From Neorhizobium tomejilense (lineage in GTDB: Bacteria; Pseudomonadota; Alphaproteobacteria; Rhizobiales; Rhizobiaceae), in contig PVBG01000014.1 in NCBI GenBank assembly GCA_002968845.1, positions 62,001-126,000 of the forward strand: a stretch of 64,000 bases of DNA, written 5' to 3'. The notes beneath the pieces were generated by a model, which had not been told where the DNA came from, did no database searches, and worked only from the letters and a program-made list of their open reading frames with translations. The translations under genes and the position numbers were made by a program. This document shows positions 41,162-48,604 of the stretch, piece by piece; positions within the stretch are counted from its first letter, which is position 1; every line of letters starts with the position of its first letter.

Positions 41162-42466
41162 ATGCAAACCAACTTCACTCTCGCCCAGCTCGCCGATCCG
41201 CATGTGGCCGAATCGGAAAAGATCCTCCGCCGTTGCGTCCATTGCGGGTTCTGCACCGCCACCTGTCCTACCTACGTGACCCTCGGCAACGAACTCGACA
41301 GCCCGCGCGGCCGCATCTACCTGATCAAGGACATGCTGGAAAACGGCCGGCCTGCGGATGAGGAAGTGGTCACCCATATCGACCGCTGTCTCTCCTGCCT
41401 TGCCTGCGTCACCACCTGTCCGTCCGGCGTCGACTACATGCACCTGGTCGACCATGCCCGCATCCATATCGAGAATACCTACCGGCGCCCGCTGATGGAC
41501 AGGTTGATCCGCGACCTGCTCGCCGCCGTTCTGCCCTATCCCGCCCGCTTCCGCGCGGCACTTGGTTTCGCCAAACTCGGTCGCCCCTTCGCGCCGCTCC
41601 TGAAGCGTATTCCCGCGCTGAAGCCGCTGGGAGCGATGCTGGATCTCGCGCCGAAATCCGCCGCCAGGGTTTCCGACTCAGCAAGCCCCGGCACCCATGC
41701 GCCTGAGATCGAGAAGCGCGGCCGCGTTGCGATCCTGTCAGGCTGCGCCCAGCCGGTGCTCGATCCGGGCATCAATGAAGCCACCCTCCGGCTTCTCGTC
41801 CGGCTCGGTGTCGAAGTCGTGGTGCCGGAAGGCGAGGGCTGCTGCGGCGCGCTCGTCCACCATATGGGCCGCGAGGAGCAGGCGCTCACTTTTGCCCGCC
41901 GCAATGTCGATGTCTGGATGCGCGAGATCGACAAGGGCGGCCTCGATGCGATCATCATCACCGCGTCGGGCTGCGGCACGACCATCAAGGACTACGGCCA
42001 CATGCTTCGCCTCGATCCGGCCTATGCGGACAAGGCGGCCAAGGTCTCGAACCTCGCCAAGGACATTACCGAATATCTGTCGGCGCTCGACCTGCCGAGG
42101 CTGGAGCCGAAGCGGCTCAACGTCGCCTATCACTCCGCCTGTTCGATGCAGCACGGCCAGAAGATCACCATGGCGCCGAAGAACCTGCTGAAGGCGGCGG
42201 GCTTCACTGTCCGCGATCCGGGCGAGGGGCATCTGTGCTGCGGTTCGGCCGGCACCTACAATATCCTGCAGCCGGACATCTCGGAGCAGTTGAAGGCCCG
42301 CAAGGTGCGGAATATCGAGGCCACCAAGGCCGACGTGATCGCTACCGGTAATATCGGCTGCATCACCCAGATCGCCTCCGGCACGGCGATCCCGATCCTG
42401 CACACGGTGGAGCTTCTGGACTGGGCTTATGGAGGCCCGAAGCCGGAAAAGATCCCAGCCGGATAA
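41162..42466 (+). CDS. glcF: Glycolate oxidase iron-sulfur subunit
   Basis: The 434-residue subunit has two [4Fe-4S] motifs in its first 90 residues (CVHCGFCTATCP and CLSCLACVTTCP). Two CCG-type cysteine-rich domains follow, seen as GEGCCGALVHHMGR and HLCCGSAGTYN. It passes electrons from GlcDE to the membrane quinone pool. It is followed by a strong bidirectional terminator, ending the operon. Confidence 0.95.
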   Translation: MQTNFTLAQLADPHVAESEKILRRCVHCGFCTATCPTYVTLGNELDSPRGRIYLIKDMLENGRPADEEVVTHIDRCLSCLACVTTCPSGVDYMHLVDHARIHIENTYRRPLMDRLIRDLLAAVLPYPARFRAALGFAKLGRPFAPLLKRIPALKPLGAMLDLAPKSAARVSDSASPGTHAPEIEKRGRVAILSGCAQPVLDPGINEATLRLLVRLGVEVVVPEGEGCCGALVHHMGREEQALTFARRNVDVWMREIDKGGLDAIIITASGCGTTIKDYGHMLRLDPAYADKAAKVSNLAKDITEYLSALDLPRLEPKRLNVAYHSACSMQHGQKITMAPKNLLKAAGFTVRDPGEGHLCCGSAGTYNILQPDISEQLKARKVRNIEATKADVIATGNIGCITQIASGTAIPILHTVELLDWAYGGPKPEKIPAG

Positions 42467-42480
42467 AGTTCTGCTCAATG

Positions 42481-42508
42481 AAAAAGCCGGCGAAATCGCC
42501 GGCTTTTT
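42481..42508 (+). terminator. Bidirectional terminator between glcF and the outer-membrane protein gene
   Basis: AAAAAGCCGGCG pairs perfectly with CGCCGGCTTTTT around AAAT. It serves glcF on the plus strand and the convergent gene at 42527 on the minus strand. Confidence 0.92.
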
Positions 42509-42526
42509 CGTCGAAGGCCTGAAGCC

Positions 42527-43246
42527 TTAGAACTTGTAGGAGACGCCGAGGTTGATAGCGTGCGTCAGGATGTTGGTCTTCAGCGAAGCGCCGCTGTCGA
42601 TATCCACATCCACGAACGAGTAGTTGCCCTTGTATTCGGCGAACATCGACCACTTTTCGGTGAGCTGGTACTTCACGCCGGCCTGGGCCTGGATCGTCGC
42701 GCCACCGAACTGATATTCGAAGGTGCGGCCAGAAGCGCGGGTCACTTCGACATGCGGCACGTTGATACCGACACCGGCGCCGACATAAGGCGTCCACTTG
42801 CTGCCTTCGATCGGGAACTTGTAGAGCGCGTTGAGCGTCAGCAGGTTCAGGCCGTCGGTGAATTCGAAGACGCTCCAGCCGCCGGCCTTGACCATGGTTT
42901 CGTCGTCTGCATAAACCTTGGCGTGGGTGTAATCGAGCGAAACACCCCAGTTCGTGAGGGCGCCGCCGTCGAACCAGTAGGTGCCGCGGACGCCCCAGTA
43001 GGGCGGCATCGCGAAGGGCTTGGTATCCCAGCCGGCTGCGAAATCAGGTCCGTCCGAGACGTCGACATCGGAGTGCGGCGCGAACTGGTAACCGCCGTAA
43101 CCGGAGATTTCAAATCCGCCGGTGTGAACCGGAGCCACATAGGCCTGGGTCACTGGTGTCATGTCGGCCGCTTGAGCCGGAGCAATATAAGCAAGACCAG
43201 CGGTGAGAAGCGTGGAAGCGAAGGCGAAAGAAAAAATTTTGCGCAT
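42527..43246 (-). CDS. Outer membrane beta-barrel protein
   Basis: The 239-residue protein has a Sec signal peptide (MRKIFSFAFASTLLTAGLAY, cleavage after AQA). The mature part alternates polar and hydrophobic residues with aromatic girdles (GGFEISGYGGYQFAPHS, WGVRGTYWFDG, WTPYVGAGVGINVP) and ends in VSYKF, the C-terminal Phe that marks outer-membrane insertion. It is an eight-strand-type barrel of the Omp25/OmpW-like group. The exact role, often membrane integrity, is not resolved. The ribosome binding site is weak. Confidence 0.85.
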   Translation of the reverse strand: MRKIFSFAFASTLLTAGLAYIAPAQAADMTPVTQAYVAPVHTGGFEISGYGGYQFAPHSDVDVSDGPDFAAGWDTKPFAMPPYWGVRGTYWFDGGALTNWGVSLDYTHAKVYADDETMVKAGGWSVFEFTDGLNLLTLNALYKFPIEGSKWTPYVGAGVGINVPHVEVTRASGRTFEYQFGGATIQAQAGVKYQLTEKWSMFAEYKGNYSFVDVDIDSGASLKTNILTHAINLGVSYKF

Positions 43247-43382
43247 GAATCAGCCTGCAGGGAGGAACGTTGGCTTTTGATGACTGAATGTTTAGCGGCG
43301 GATGCATCGGCGGTCTGTGCTTTTTCTGCATCAGTCGCCGACGAAGCTAGGCGATTTATGGTTAACGAAGTCTAAACCCCTG

Positions 43383-43409
43383 AAAAGGGCAGCTTTTGCT
43401 GCCCTTTTT
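43383..43409 (-). terminator. Terminator downstream of the first L,D-transpeptidase
   Basis: AAAAGGGCAGC pairs with GCTGCCCTTTT around TTTT. It lies 19 bases beyond the stop codon of the leftward gene ending at 43428. Confidence 0.88.
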
Positions 43410-43427
43410 GACCTTTGGCGAGGCTTC

Positions 43428-44135
43428 TCAGCCGCCGAAAATTGTGCCGAAAATATCGATGCCGCGATCCTTGAAATCGACGTTGCCCTGCCGGTTGCCG
43501 GGGCCGATGACGATCACCTTCGTGCCGATGTCGGCGCGCGAATAAAGATGCTCGACATCCTTGTTCATCATGCGGATGCAGCCGGATGACATGTTGAGGC
43601 CGATCGTCCAGGGCTGGTTGGTGCCGTGGATGCGGAAGATCGTGTCGCGGCCGCCCTTGTAGAGATACATGGCGCGGGCGCCGAGCGGGTTGTCGATGCC
43701 GCCTTCCTGCACGGCCGGCAGAATGCGGCCGGCACGACGTTCGCGAACGCGCATCTCGGCCGGCGGCGTCCAGGAGGGCCACTCCGCCTTGCGGCCGACA
43801 TTGACCACGCCCGACCAGCCGAACCCTTCGCGCCCGACGCCGATGCCGTAGCGTGTCGCCCGGTTGGGGCCTTCGATGTAGTAGAGGAACTTGTTGTTGG
43901 TATCGACGATGATCGTGCCGGGTTTCTCGGTCGTCGAGAAGCGCACCACGCGGCGCTTGAATTGTTCCGGAACTTCCCGTGGCATCGCGACAAGCGTCAC
44001 GTCGCCCGCGGGGCGCTCGATAGGCGCTGCCGCCGGGTTGATTGCGCTAGCTTGTCCGGCGGTAAAGAAGATCGCGCCAGCCATTCCCACGGCCATCGCG
44101 AAGGTCTTGCCTGCCCCCATTCCCCCTGTCTTCAT
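43428..44135 (-). CDS. L,D-transpeptidase (YkuD domain)
   Basis: The 235-residue exported protein has an N-terminal signal (KTFAMAVGMAGAIFFTAG, cleavage after ASA) and a C-terminal YkuD domain. The catalytic motif is IHGTNQPWTIGLN followed by SSGCIRMMN, with His and the nucleophile Cys in place. It should form 3-3 cross-links or attach proteins to peptidoglycan in the periplasm. I chose ATG 44135, with AGAGGA upstream, over TTG 44141. A second, related gene lies immediately upstream in the same direction. Confidence 0.9.
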   Translation of the reverse strand: MKTGGMGAGKTFAMAVGMAGAIFFTAGQASAINPAAAPIERPAGDVTLVAMPREVPEQFKRRVVRFSTTEKPGTIIVDTNNKFLYYIEGPNRATRYGIGVGREGFGWSGVVNVGRKAEWPSWTPPAEMRVRERRAGRILPAVQEGGIDNPLGARAMYLYKGGRDTIFRIHGTNQPWTIGLNMSSGCIRMMNKDVEHLYSRADIGTKVIVIGPGNRQGNVDFKDRGIDIFGTIFGG

Positions 44136-44229
44136 TCCCAAATCCTCTCCGCTCTGTTGAACGGCGGAGGCTAACCGACTCGGGCATCAAAGCAAGCGGG
44201 GATAGATGTAATAAAGAAGATGTGATGGC

Positions 44230-44260
44230 AAAAAGGCGGCGGTACTGTGTCTCCGCCGCC
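44230..44260 (-). terminator. Terminator downstream of the second L,D-transpeptidase
   Basis: GGCGGCGG pairs with CCGCCGCC around a 10-base loop, with a T-tract of five on the reverse strand. It shows that the two transpeptidase genes have separate transcripts. Confidence 0.85.
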
Positions 44261-44282
44261 TCACCTTTGGCCTTTGCCGGCG

Positions 44283-45038
44283 TTACATGACGACGACTTT
44301 GGTGCCGATGTTCACCCGCTCGTAGAGGTCGGTGACATCTTCGTTGCGCATGCGAATGCAGCCGGAAGAGACGGCGCTCCCGATCGACCAGGGGGCGTTG
44401 GTGCCGTGGATGCGATAGAGCGTCGAGCCGAGATACATGGCGCGGGCGCCGAGCGGGTTTTCCGGTCCGCCTTCCATGCGGGCCGGCAGGTAATGGCCCT
44501 TGGCGGCTTCGCGGGTGATCATTTCGGAAGGCGGCGTCCAGTCCGGCCACTCGGCCTTGCGGGTCACCCGGTGCTCGCCGGCCCATTCGAAGCCCGGCTT
44601 GCCGACGCCGACGCCGTAACGCCGCGCCTGGCCATTGCCCGTGACCAGATAGAGGAAGCGGTTATTGGTATCGATGATGATGGTGCCGGCCTTTTCCTTG
44701 CTGTCGTAGGCGACCGTCTGGGGGAGGAACTGCGGTTCGATCCGGCTGCGGATCGGCTGCGGCCGCATCGCCACCGGCTGCACGGTGGAGCGGTCGAAGA
44801 TGCCGCGGCGAACCACCGGCTGCTGCTCGCGCTGCTGATAGACGGCGCGCTGCTGGGCGGCCTGGCGCGGATAGACCACCGGGCGGCCGTTCGGGCCGGC
44901 GAGCTGCATCACCCATGGGGCTGCGAGATCGGGGCTGACGACCACGGGCGGACGCTCGCGATAGCGGTCGTGGGCAAACGTGGCGGAACTGGAAAAGGCG
45001 GCGGCAAGGCCGAAGGCCAGGAAAAGGGTTTTCTTCAT
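44283..45038 (-). CDS. L,D-transpeptidase (YkuD domain), second copy
   Basis: The 251-residue protein has a signal peptide (MKKTLFLAFGLAAAFSSSATF), a Gln/Arg/Pro-rich linker of about 70 residues and a C-terminal YkuD domain with IHGTNAPWSIGSA and SSGCIRMRN. It matches the neighbouring transpeptidase closely across the catalytic domain (KAEWP-WTPP-EM motifs in both), so the pair looks like a tandem duplication. The linker may bind peptidoglycan or span the periplasm. The ATG at 45038 is the first good start; a GTG at 45050 is possible. Confidence 0.9.
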   Translation of the reverse strand: MKKTLFLAFGLAAAFSSSATFAHDRYRERPPVVVSPDLAAPWVMQLAGPNGRPVVYPRQAAQQRAVYQQREQQPVVRRGIFDRSTVQPVAMRPQPIRSRIEPQFLPQTVAYDSKEKAGTIIIDTNNRFLYLVTGNGQARRYGVGVGKPGFEWAGEHRVTRKAEWPDWTPPSEMITREAAKGHYLPARMEGGPENPLGARAMYLGSTLYRIHGTNAPWSIGSAVSSGCIRMRNEDVTDLYERVNIGTKVVVM

Positions 45039-45284
45039 GATCGGATCCACACGTTACAAATCACCGACCGGACGCCCCTCAAACTTTTGGATAATTTGGC
45101 GTCGGTGTTGACGAACATGGTGACCGCGAGGTGAAAGCGAATGGTAAACGGGTGGAACATTCCAAGCCGGCCGGCCTATAAACCTTTTGGCAGGGTTACC
45201 GCCCGGTTTTGAAACATGGTTGACCAATGTTAAAGCCGGCCAAAAGCCCTTTAACCAAAGGGATCGGGCCAAAAGGAATCGGGA

Positions 45285-45914
45285 ATGGAAAAGGCGGGAA
45301 TCATCGTCGGCGAAGACGGCAAGGGGCGCTGCGCCTGGCATGGCGGTCTCGAAGACTACCGGCGTTATCACGACGAGGAATGGGGCCGGCCGGTGACCGA
45401 CGATATCCGCCTGTTCGAGAAGATCTGCCTGGAAGGTTTCCAGTCCGGCCTGTCCTGGCTGACGATCCTGAGGAAGCGCGAGAATTTCCGCGCCGCCTTT
45501 GCCGGTTTCGATTTCGTTGAAGTCGCGCAGTTCGGCGAGGAGGATATCGCCCGCTGCCTCGCCGACGCCGGCATCATCCGCCATCGCGGCAAGATCGTCT
45601 CGACCATCAACAATGCCGCCCGCGCCATCGAACTGAAGCGCGAGTTCGGTTCGCTCGCAAAGTTCTTCTGGAGTTTCGAGCCGGGGCCGCACCAGCGTCC
45701 GGAGCTGATGGATCTTGCGACGCTCAGGGCCAACCCCACCACGCCGGTGTCGGTAACGTTGTCCAAAGCTCTGAAAAAACGCGGCTGGACCTTCGTCGGG
45801 CCGACCACCGTCTACGCTTTCATGCAGGCGATGGGCATGGTCAACGACCATCTCGACGGCTGTTTCTGCCAGCGCGAAGTCGATGAACTCAGGCTGAAGT
45901 TCAGGCGCCCGTAA
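45285..45914 (+). CDS. tag: DNA-3-methyladenine glycosylase I
   Basis: The 209-residue enzyme removes 3-methyladenine from alkylated DNA. It has the Tag signature: RCAWHGG near the N-terminus with a zinc-binding Cys, YHDEEWGRPV with the catalytic region, FQSGLSWLTIL and the late NDHLDGCFC that supplies the other zinc ligands. AAGGAATCGGG precedes the ATG. Its last 14 bases overlap the 3' end of the convergent HAD gene. Confidence 0.94.
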   Translation: MEKAGIIVGEDGKGRCAWHGGLEDYRRYHDEEWGRPVTDDIRLFEKICLEGFQSGLSWLTILRKRENFRAAFAGFDFVEVAQFGEEDIARCLADAGIIRHRGKIVSTINNAARAIELKREFGSLAKFFWSFEPGPHQRPELMDLATLRANPTTPVSVTLSKALKKRGWTFVGPTTVYAFMQAMGMVNDHLDGCFCQREVDELRLKFRRP

Positions 45915-46605
45915 TTTCCGACAGCACCGATCCCAGTTCGCCCAGATGTTCGATCTGGCGGAAGCGCGGCGCGTCGGTCGGCGCGTCCACATGTTCCAGA
46001 ACCCAGGTCAGCGCGTGCGGTACGAACACGCCGTAGCTCCCTGCCGCGATTGCCGGCACGATGTCGGATTTCAGCGAATTGCCGACCATCATCGCCCGTT
46101 CAGGTCCGTCCGCGACCTTGGAAAAGATGCGGCGGTAGGTGGTGGCGTTCTTCTCGCTGACGATCTCGACCGCATCGAAGAAATCGCCGAGGCCCGACTG
46201 GGCGAGCTTGCGCTCCTGGTCGAACAGGTCGCCCTTGGTGATCAGCACCAGGAGATATTCGCCGTTCAAAGCTTCCAGCGTCTCTTCCACATGCGGCAGG
46301 GTTTCCACCGGATGGCGCAGCAGGTCGCGGCCGATATCGAGGATCTCGCTGATCGTCCTGGTCGGCACCTTGCCGTTGGTGATCTCGATCGCCGTCTCGA
46401 TCATCGACAGGGTGAACCCTTTGATGCCGAAGCCGTAGTGGGAAAGATTGCGCTTTTCGGCTTCCAGCAGCCGCTCCGCAATATGCGTGCCTTCGGCGAA
46501 GTCGCCGAGCAGCTTGGCGAAGTGTTCCTCCGTCAGCCGGTAATACTGTTCGTTCTGCCACAGCGTATCGTCGGCATCGAAGCCGATAGCGGTAATTGGG
46601 CGCAT
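45901..46605 (-). CDS. HAD-superfamily hydrolase
   Basis: The 234-residue protein has the HAD catalytic motif I FDADDTLW near residue 9, motif II LVLITKGD, motif III Lys/Asp in SEKNATTY and MMVGNSLKSDIVPAIAAG as motif IV. The long helical cap lies between motifs I and II. The substrate is unknown, probably a phosphorylated metabolite. GGAGG precedes the ATG at 46605. The gene converges on tag with a 14-base overlap. Confidence 0.88.
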   Translation of the reverse strand: MRPITAIGFDADDTLWQNEQYYRLTEEHFAKLLGDFAEGTHIAERLLEAEKRNLSHYGFGIKGFTLSMIETAIEITNGKVPTRTISEILDIGRDLLRHPVETLPHVEETLEALNGEYLLVLITKGDLFDQERKLAQSGLGDFFDAVEIVSEKNATTYRRIFSKVADGPERAMMVGNSLKSDIVPAIAAGSYGVFVPHALTWVLEHVDAPTDAPRFRQIEHLGELGSVLSEITGA

Positions 46606-46633
46606 GGATCTGCCTCCACCCGCTGATATGGCG

Positions 46634-46674
46634 AAAAAGGGGGCGCCGGGCAAGACGAAAGCCTGCCCGGCGCC
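46634..46674 (-). terminator. Terminator of the DUF305 gene
   Basis: GGCGCCGGGCA (46642-46652) pairs perfectly with TGCCCGGCGCC (46664-46674); on the reverse strand it is followed by CCCTTTTT. It lies 18 bases after the DUF305 stop codon and upstream of the HAD gene. Confidence 0.88.
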
Positions 46675-46692
46675 TACCTGCATCAGGACTCG

Positions 46693-47064
46693 TTACTTGC
46701 CGTGCGCCTTCAACCAGGCCTGCATCTCGGCGATTTCCGCCTCCTGCGCCTTGATGACGGCTTCAGCGAGCTTGCGGATTTCCGGATCCTTGCCATGCGC
46801 AAGCTCGACCTTGGCCATGTCGATTGCGCCCTGGTGATGCGGGATCATGCTGCGCACGAAATCCGCATCCGTATCACCGGAATACTGGATCGCCATGTCC
46901 TTGTGCATTTTGGCGTTCGCATCTTCGAATGCCTTGGTGGAGGGGCTGCCGCCCGTCGGCATGCTCATCTTGGAGTGGTCCATCCCCTTCATCTCCTGCG
47001 CGGCGAGCGGGCCGGTCATGAGAGCGGAGAGGGCGGCGGTCATGAGAATGATTTTTGCAGACAT
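46693..47064 (-). CDS. DUF305 periplasmic protein
   Basis: The 123-residue protein has a Sec signal (IILMTAALSALMTGPLAAQ) and a Met/His-rich start of the mature part (EMKGMDHSKMSM), followed by the DUF305 four-helix signature FVRSMIPHHQGAIDMAKVEL. Proteins of this family (CopM-like) bind copper through Met and His. AAGGA precedes the ATG. No copper exporter gene lies next to it, so the copper link is family knowledge only. Confidence 0.87.
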   Translation of the reverse strand: MSAKIILMTAALSALMTGPLAAQEMKGMDHSKMSMPTGGSPSTKAFEDANAKMHKDMAIQYSGDTDADFVRSMIPHHQGAIDMAKVELAHGKDPEIRKLAEAVIKAQEAEIAEMQAWLKAHGK

Positions 47065-47207
47065 AGGTTTTCCTTTTCCGTGTCCGACTGAGTTTTGATG
47101 ATGATGTGAGCCGAATTTACGTCAGGCGCGGGGAGGGGGCGTCAGCGGCGCGGCGCGACATGGTTCCGAATCTACGGTCGTCCTTGGGGAAATCAACCGC
47201 GCCGAGA

Positions 47208-47960
47208 TCACAAGGCGATGACATCGTGCACCGCCTGATACACCTTGCTGAGCTCACCATAAGGCGCGACCGGCCACGTCCAAGCCCGTTTCGCCGCCGG
47301 CGCCGGCACGCCATAAAACAGGTCGGCCTCTTCCAGCACTTGGCCCGCCCGATCGGTGACGCGATAGGCGGTATCGGTGATCAGAGCCGTTTTGCAGGGC
47401 AGTGCGGCAAGGCCGTCGAGATGCGCCCGGACCAGTCGCTGCAAGACCTCGTCGCGCGCGGGATTGTTCTCGGCCTCCAGCCGGCGTTTCGATCCCACCC
47501 CGATCTGCGACAGGATATTGGCCGAGACGACGAGATCGAGATACGGCACCTGCCGCAGGAACGACAGCGGCTCGGGATTCTTGGCTGCGACCGCATCGTC
47601 GAAGCCGGAGAGGTCGCGAGAAATCAGCCGGACGTTCGCGGACCGCTTCGCCTTCAGCCTCATCCGCACGCTCGCCAGATGCACGAGATCGACCAGCACC
47701 ACCGTATCGAATTTCGCCGCCAGATCGTCGATCGGCACGTCGCGCAGCAGGCCTGACCCCAGCACGACGCAGGTCCGCCGCTGCTTCATTCCAGCCACCG
47801 TCTCTCGAATGAAGGTCTTGCAGTTCTCCTCATGCGCCGCCCAATCCTTCGCGCACCGCCCGGCCCGCGACCACAGGCTGACCGATGAATGGATGAAGGG
47901 ACGGAATTTTTTGGGCGTGACCAAGGAGGTCGCAGCGTATTGGAGAGCTTCGGTGAGCAT
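47208..47960 (-). CDS. Rossmann-like protein of unknown function, downstream of RelBE
   Basis: The 250-residue protein has a Rossmann-type centre: CVVLGSGLLRDVPIDDLAAKF followed by TVVLVDLVHLASVRMRL resembles a SAM-binding motif I and II pair, so it may be a methyltransferase-like protein. Further on are VRLISRDLSGFD and LDLVVSANILSQIG. The C-terminal part is Trp- and Tyr-containing and less defined. Its ATG lies 3 bases after the RelE stop codon, without a ribosome binding site of its own, so it is probably co-translated with the toxin. Function unknown. Confidence 0.7.
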   Translation of the reverse strand: MLTEALQYAATSLVTPKKFRPFIHSSVSLWSRAGRCAKDWAAHEENCKTFIRETVAGMKQRRTCVVLGSGLLRDVPIDDLAAKFDTVVLVDLVHLASVRMRLKAKRSANVRLISRDLSGFDDAVAAKNPEPLSFLRQVPYLDLVVSANILSQIGVGSKRRLEAENNPARDEVLQRLVRAHLDGLAALPCKTALITDTAYRVTDRAGQVLEEADLFYGVPAPAAKRAWTWPVAPYGELSKVYQAVHDVIAL

Positions 47961-47963
47961 GAA

Positions 47964-48233
47964 TTAGCGATAGACCTTGCTGCGGTGGCCGATCTCGATC
48001 ACCAGCACGACGAGCTTGTGGTCCTGGATGTCGCAGATGATGCGGTAATCGCCGACCTTGTAGCGCCAGAACTTGCCCAGTTCGGATCCGTGTAAGGCTT
48101 CGCCTGCCTGGCGCGGGTTATCGAGCTTTGCCAGACGGTTATAAAGAAAGGAATGGATACGTTTTTGGACTTGAGGATCGAGCTTTTCGACTTGTCTTCG
48201 GACCAGCTTGTCGAATTCAATCGACCAAGCCAC
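47964..48233 (-). CDS. RelE-family toxin
   Basis: The 89-residue protein starts MAWSIEFDKLVRRQVEKLD (GTG start at 48233) and has the RelE fold with RLAKLDNPRQAGEALHGSELGKFWRYKVGDYRIICDI. Conserved Arg residues (FWRYKVGDYRI) and the final IGHRSKVY correspond to the mRNA interferase active-site region. It should cut mRNA on the ribosome when freed from its antitoxin. Its start overlaps the antitoxin gene by 17 bases. Confidence 0.85.
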   Translation of the reverse strand: MAWSIEFDKLVRRQVEKLDPQVQKRIHSFLYNRLAKLDNPRQAGEALHGSELGKFWRYKVGDYRIICDIQDHKLVVLVIEIGHRSKVYR

Positions 48234-48444
48234 GCCAGAACTCCTCGCTGCTGATCACTTCGGATTCTCCGCGCTGGATTCTGAGCGTAGCCTCTTCGGC
48301 CAGACGCAGATCTTCCATATCTTCCAACAACTGCTCCACAGCCTCGGTGACATAAACAGAAGGATCTTTTCCGGTCCGCTCAGCCAATGCTTCGAGCCGT
48401 TCGATCGTCTCATCAGGGAGCTCAATGGGAGCGTGCTTACCCAC
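48217..48444 (-). CDS. RelB-like antitoxin
   Basis: The 75-residue protein starts MGKHAPIELPDETIERLEALAERTG (GTG at 48444, with AAAGGA upstream), a ribbon-helix-helix-like DNA-binding start, followed by an acidic toxin-wrapping region (EQLLEDMEDLRLAEEATLRI). It neutralises the overlapping toxin and should repress the module's own promoter. Confidence 0.82.
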   Translation of the reverse strand: MGKHAPIELPDETIERLEALAERTGKDPSVYVTEAVEQLLEDMEDLRLAEEATLRIQRGESEVISSEEFWRGLVD

Positions 48445-48604
48445 GGCGCATTCCTTTGTAGCGGGGACTTCGCTCGTATAGCACTTTATGTCCGCACCTT
48501 CCAGTATCCGGCATGATGCCGCCCTTGCCGCTCAAGCCTCTATCCTCTAAGAAACCGCACACAAATCCGGCCTCTCCGGGGCCTTTGGCAATGGAATCCC
48601 GATC

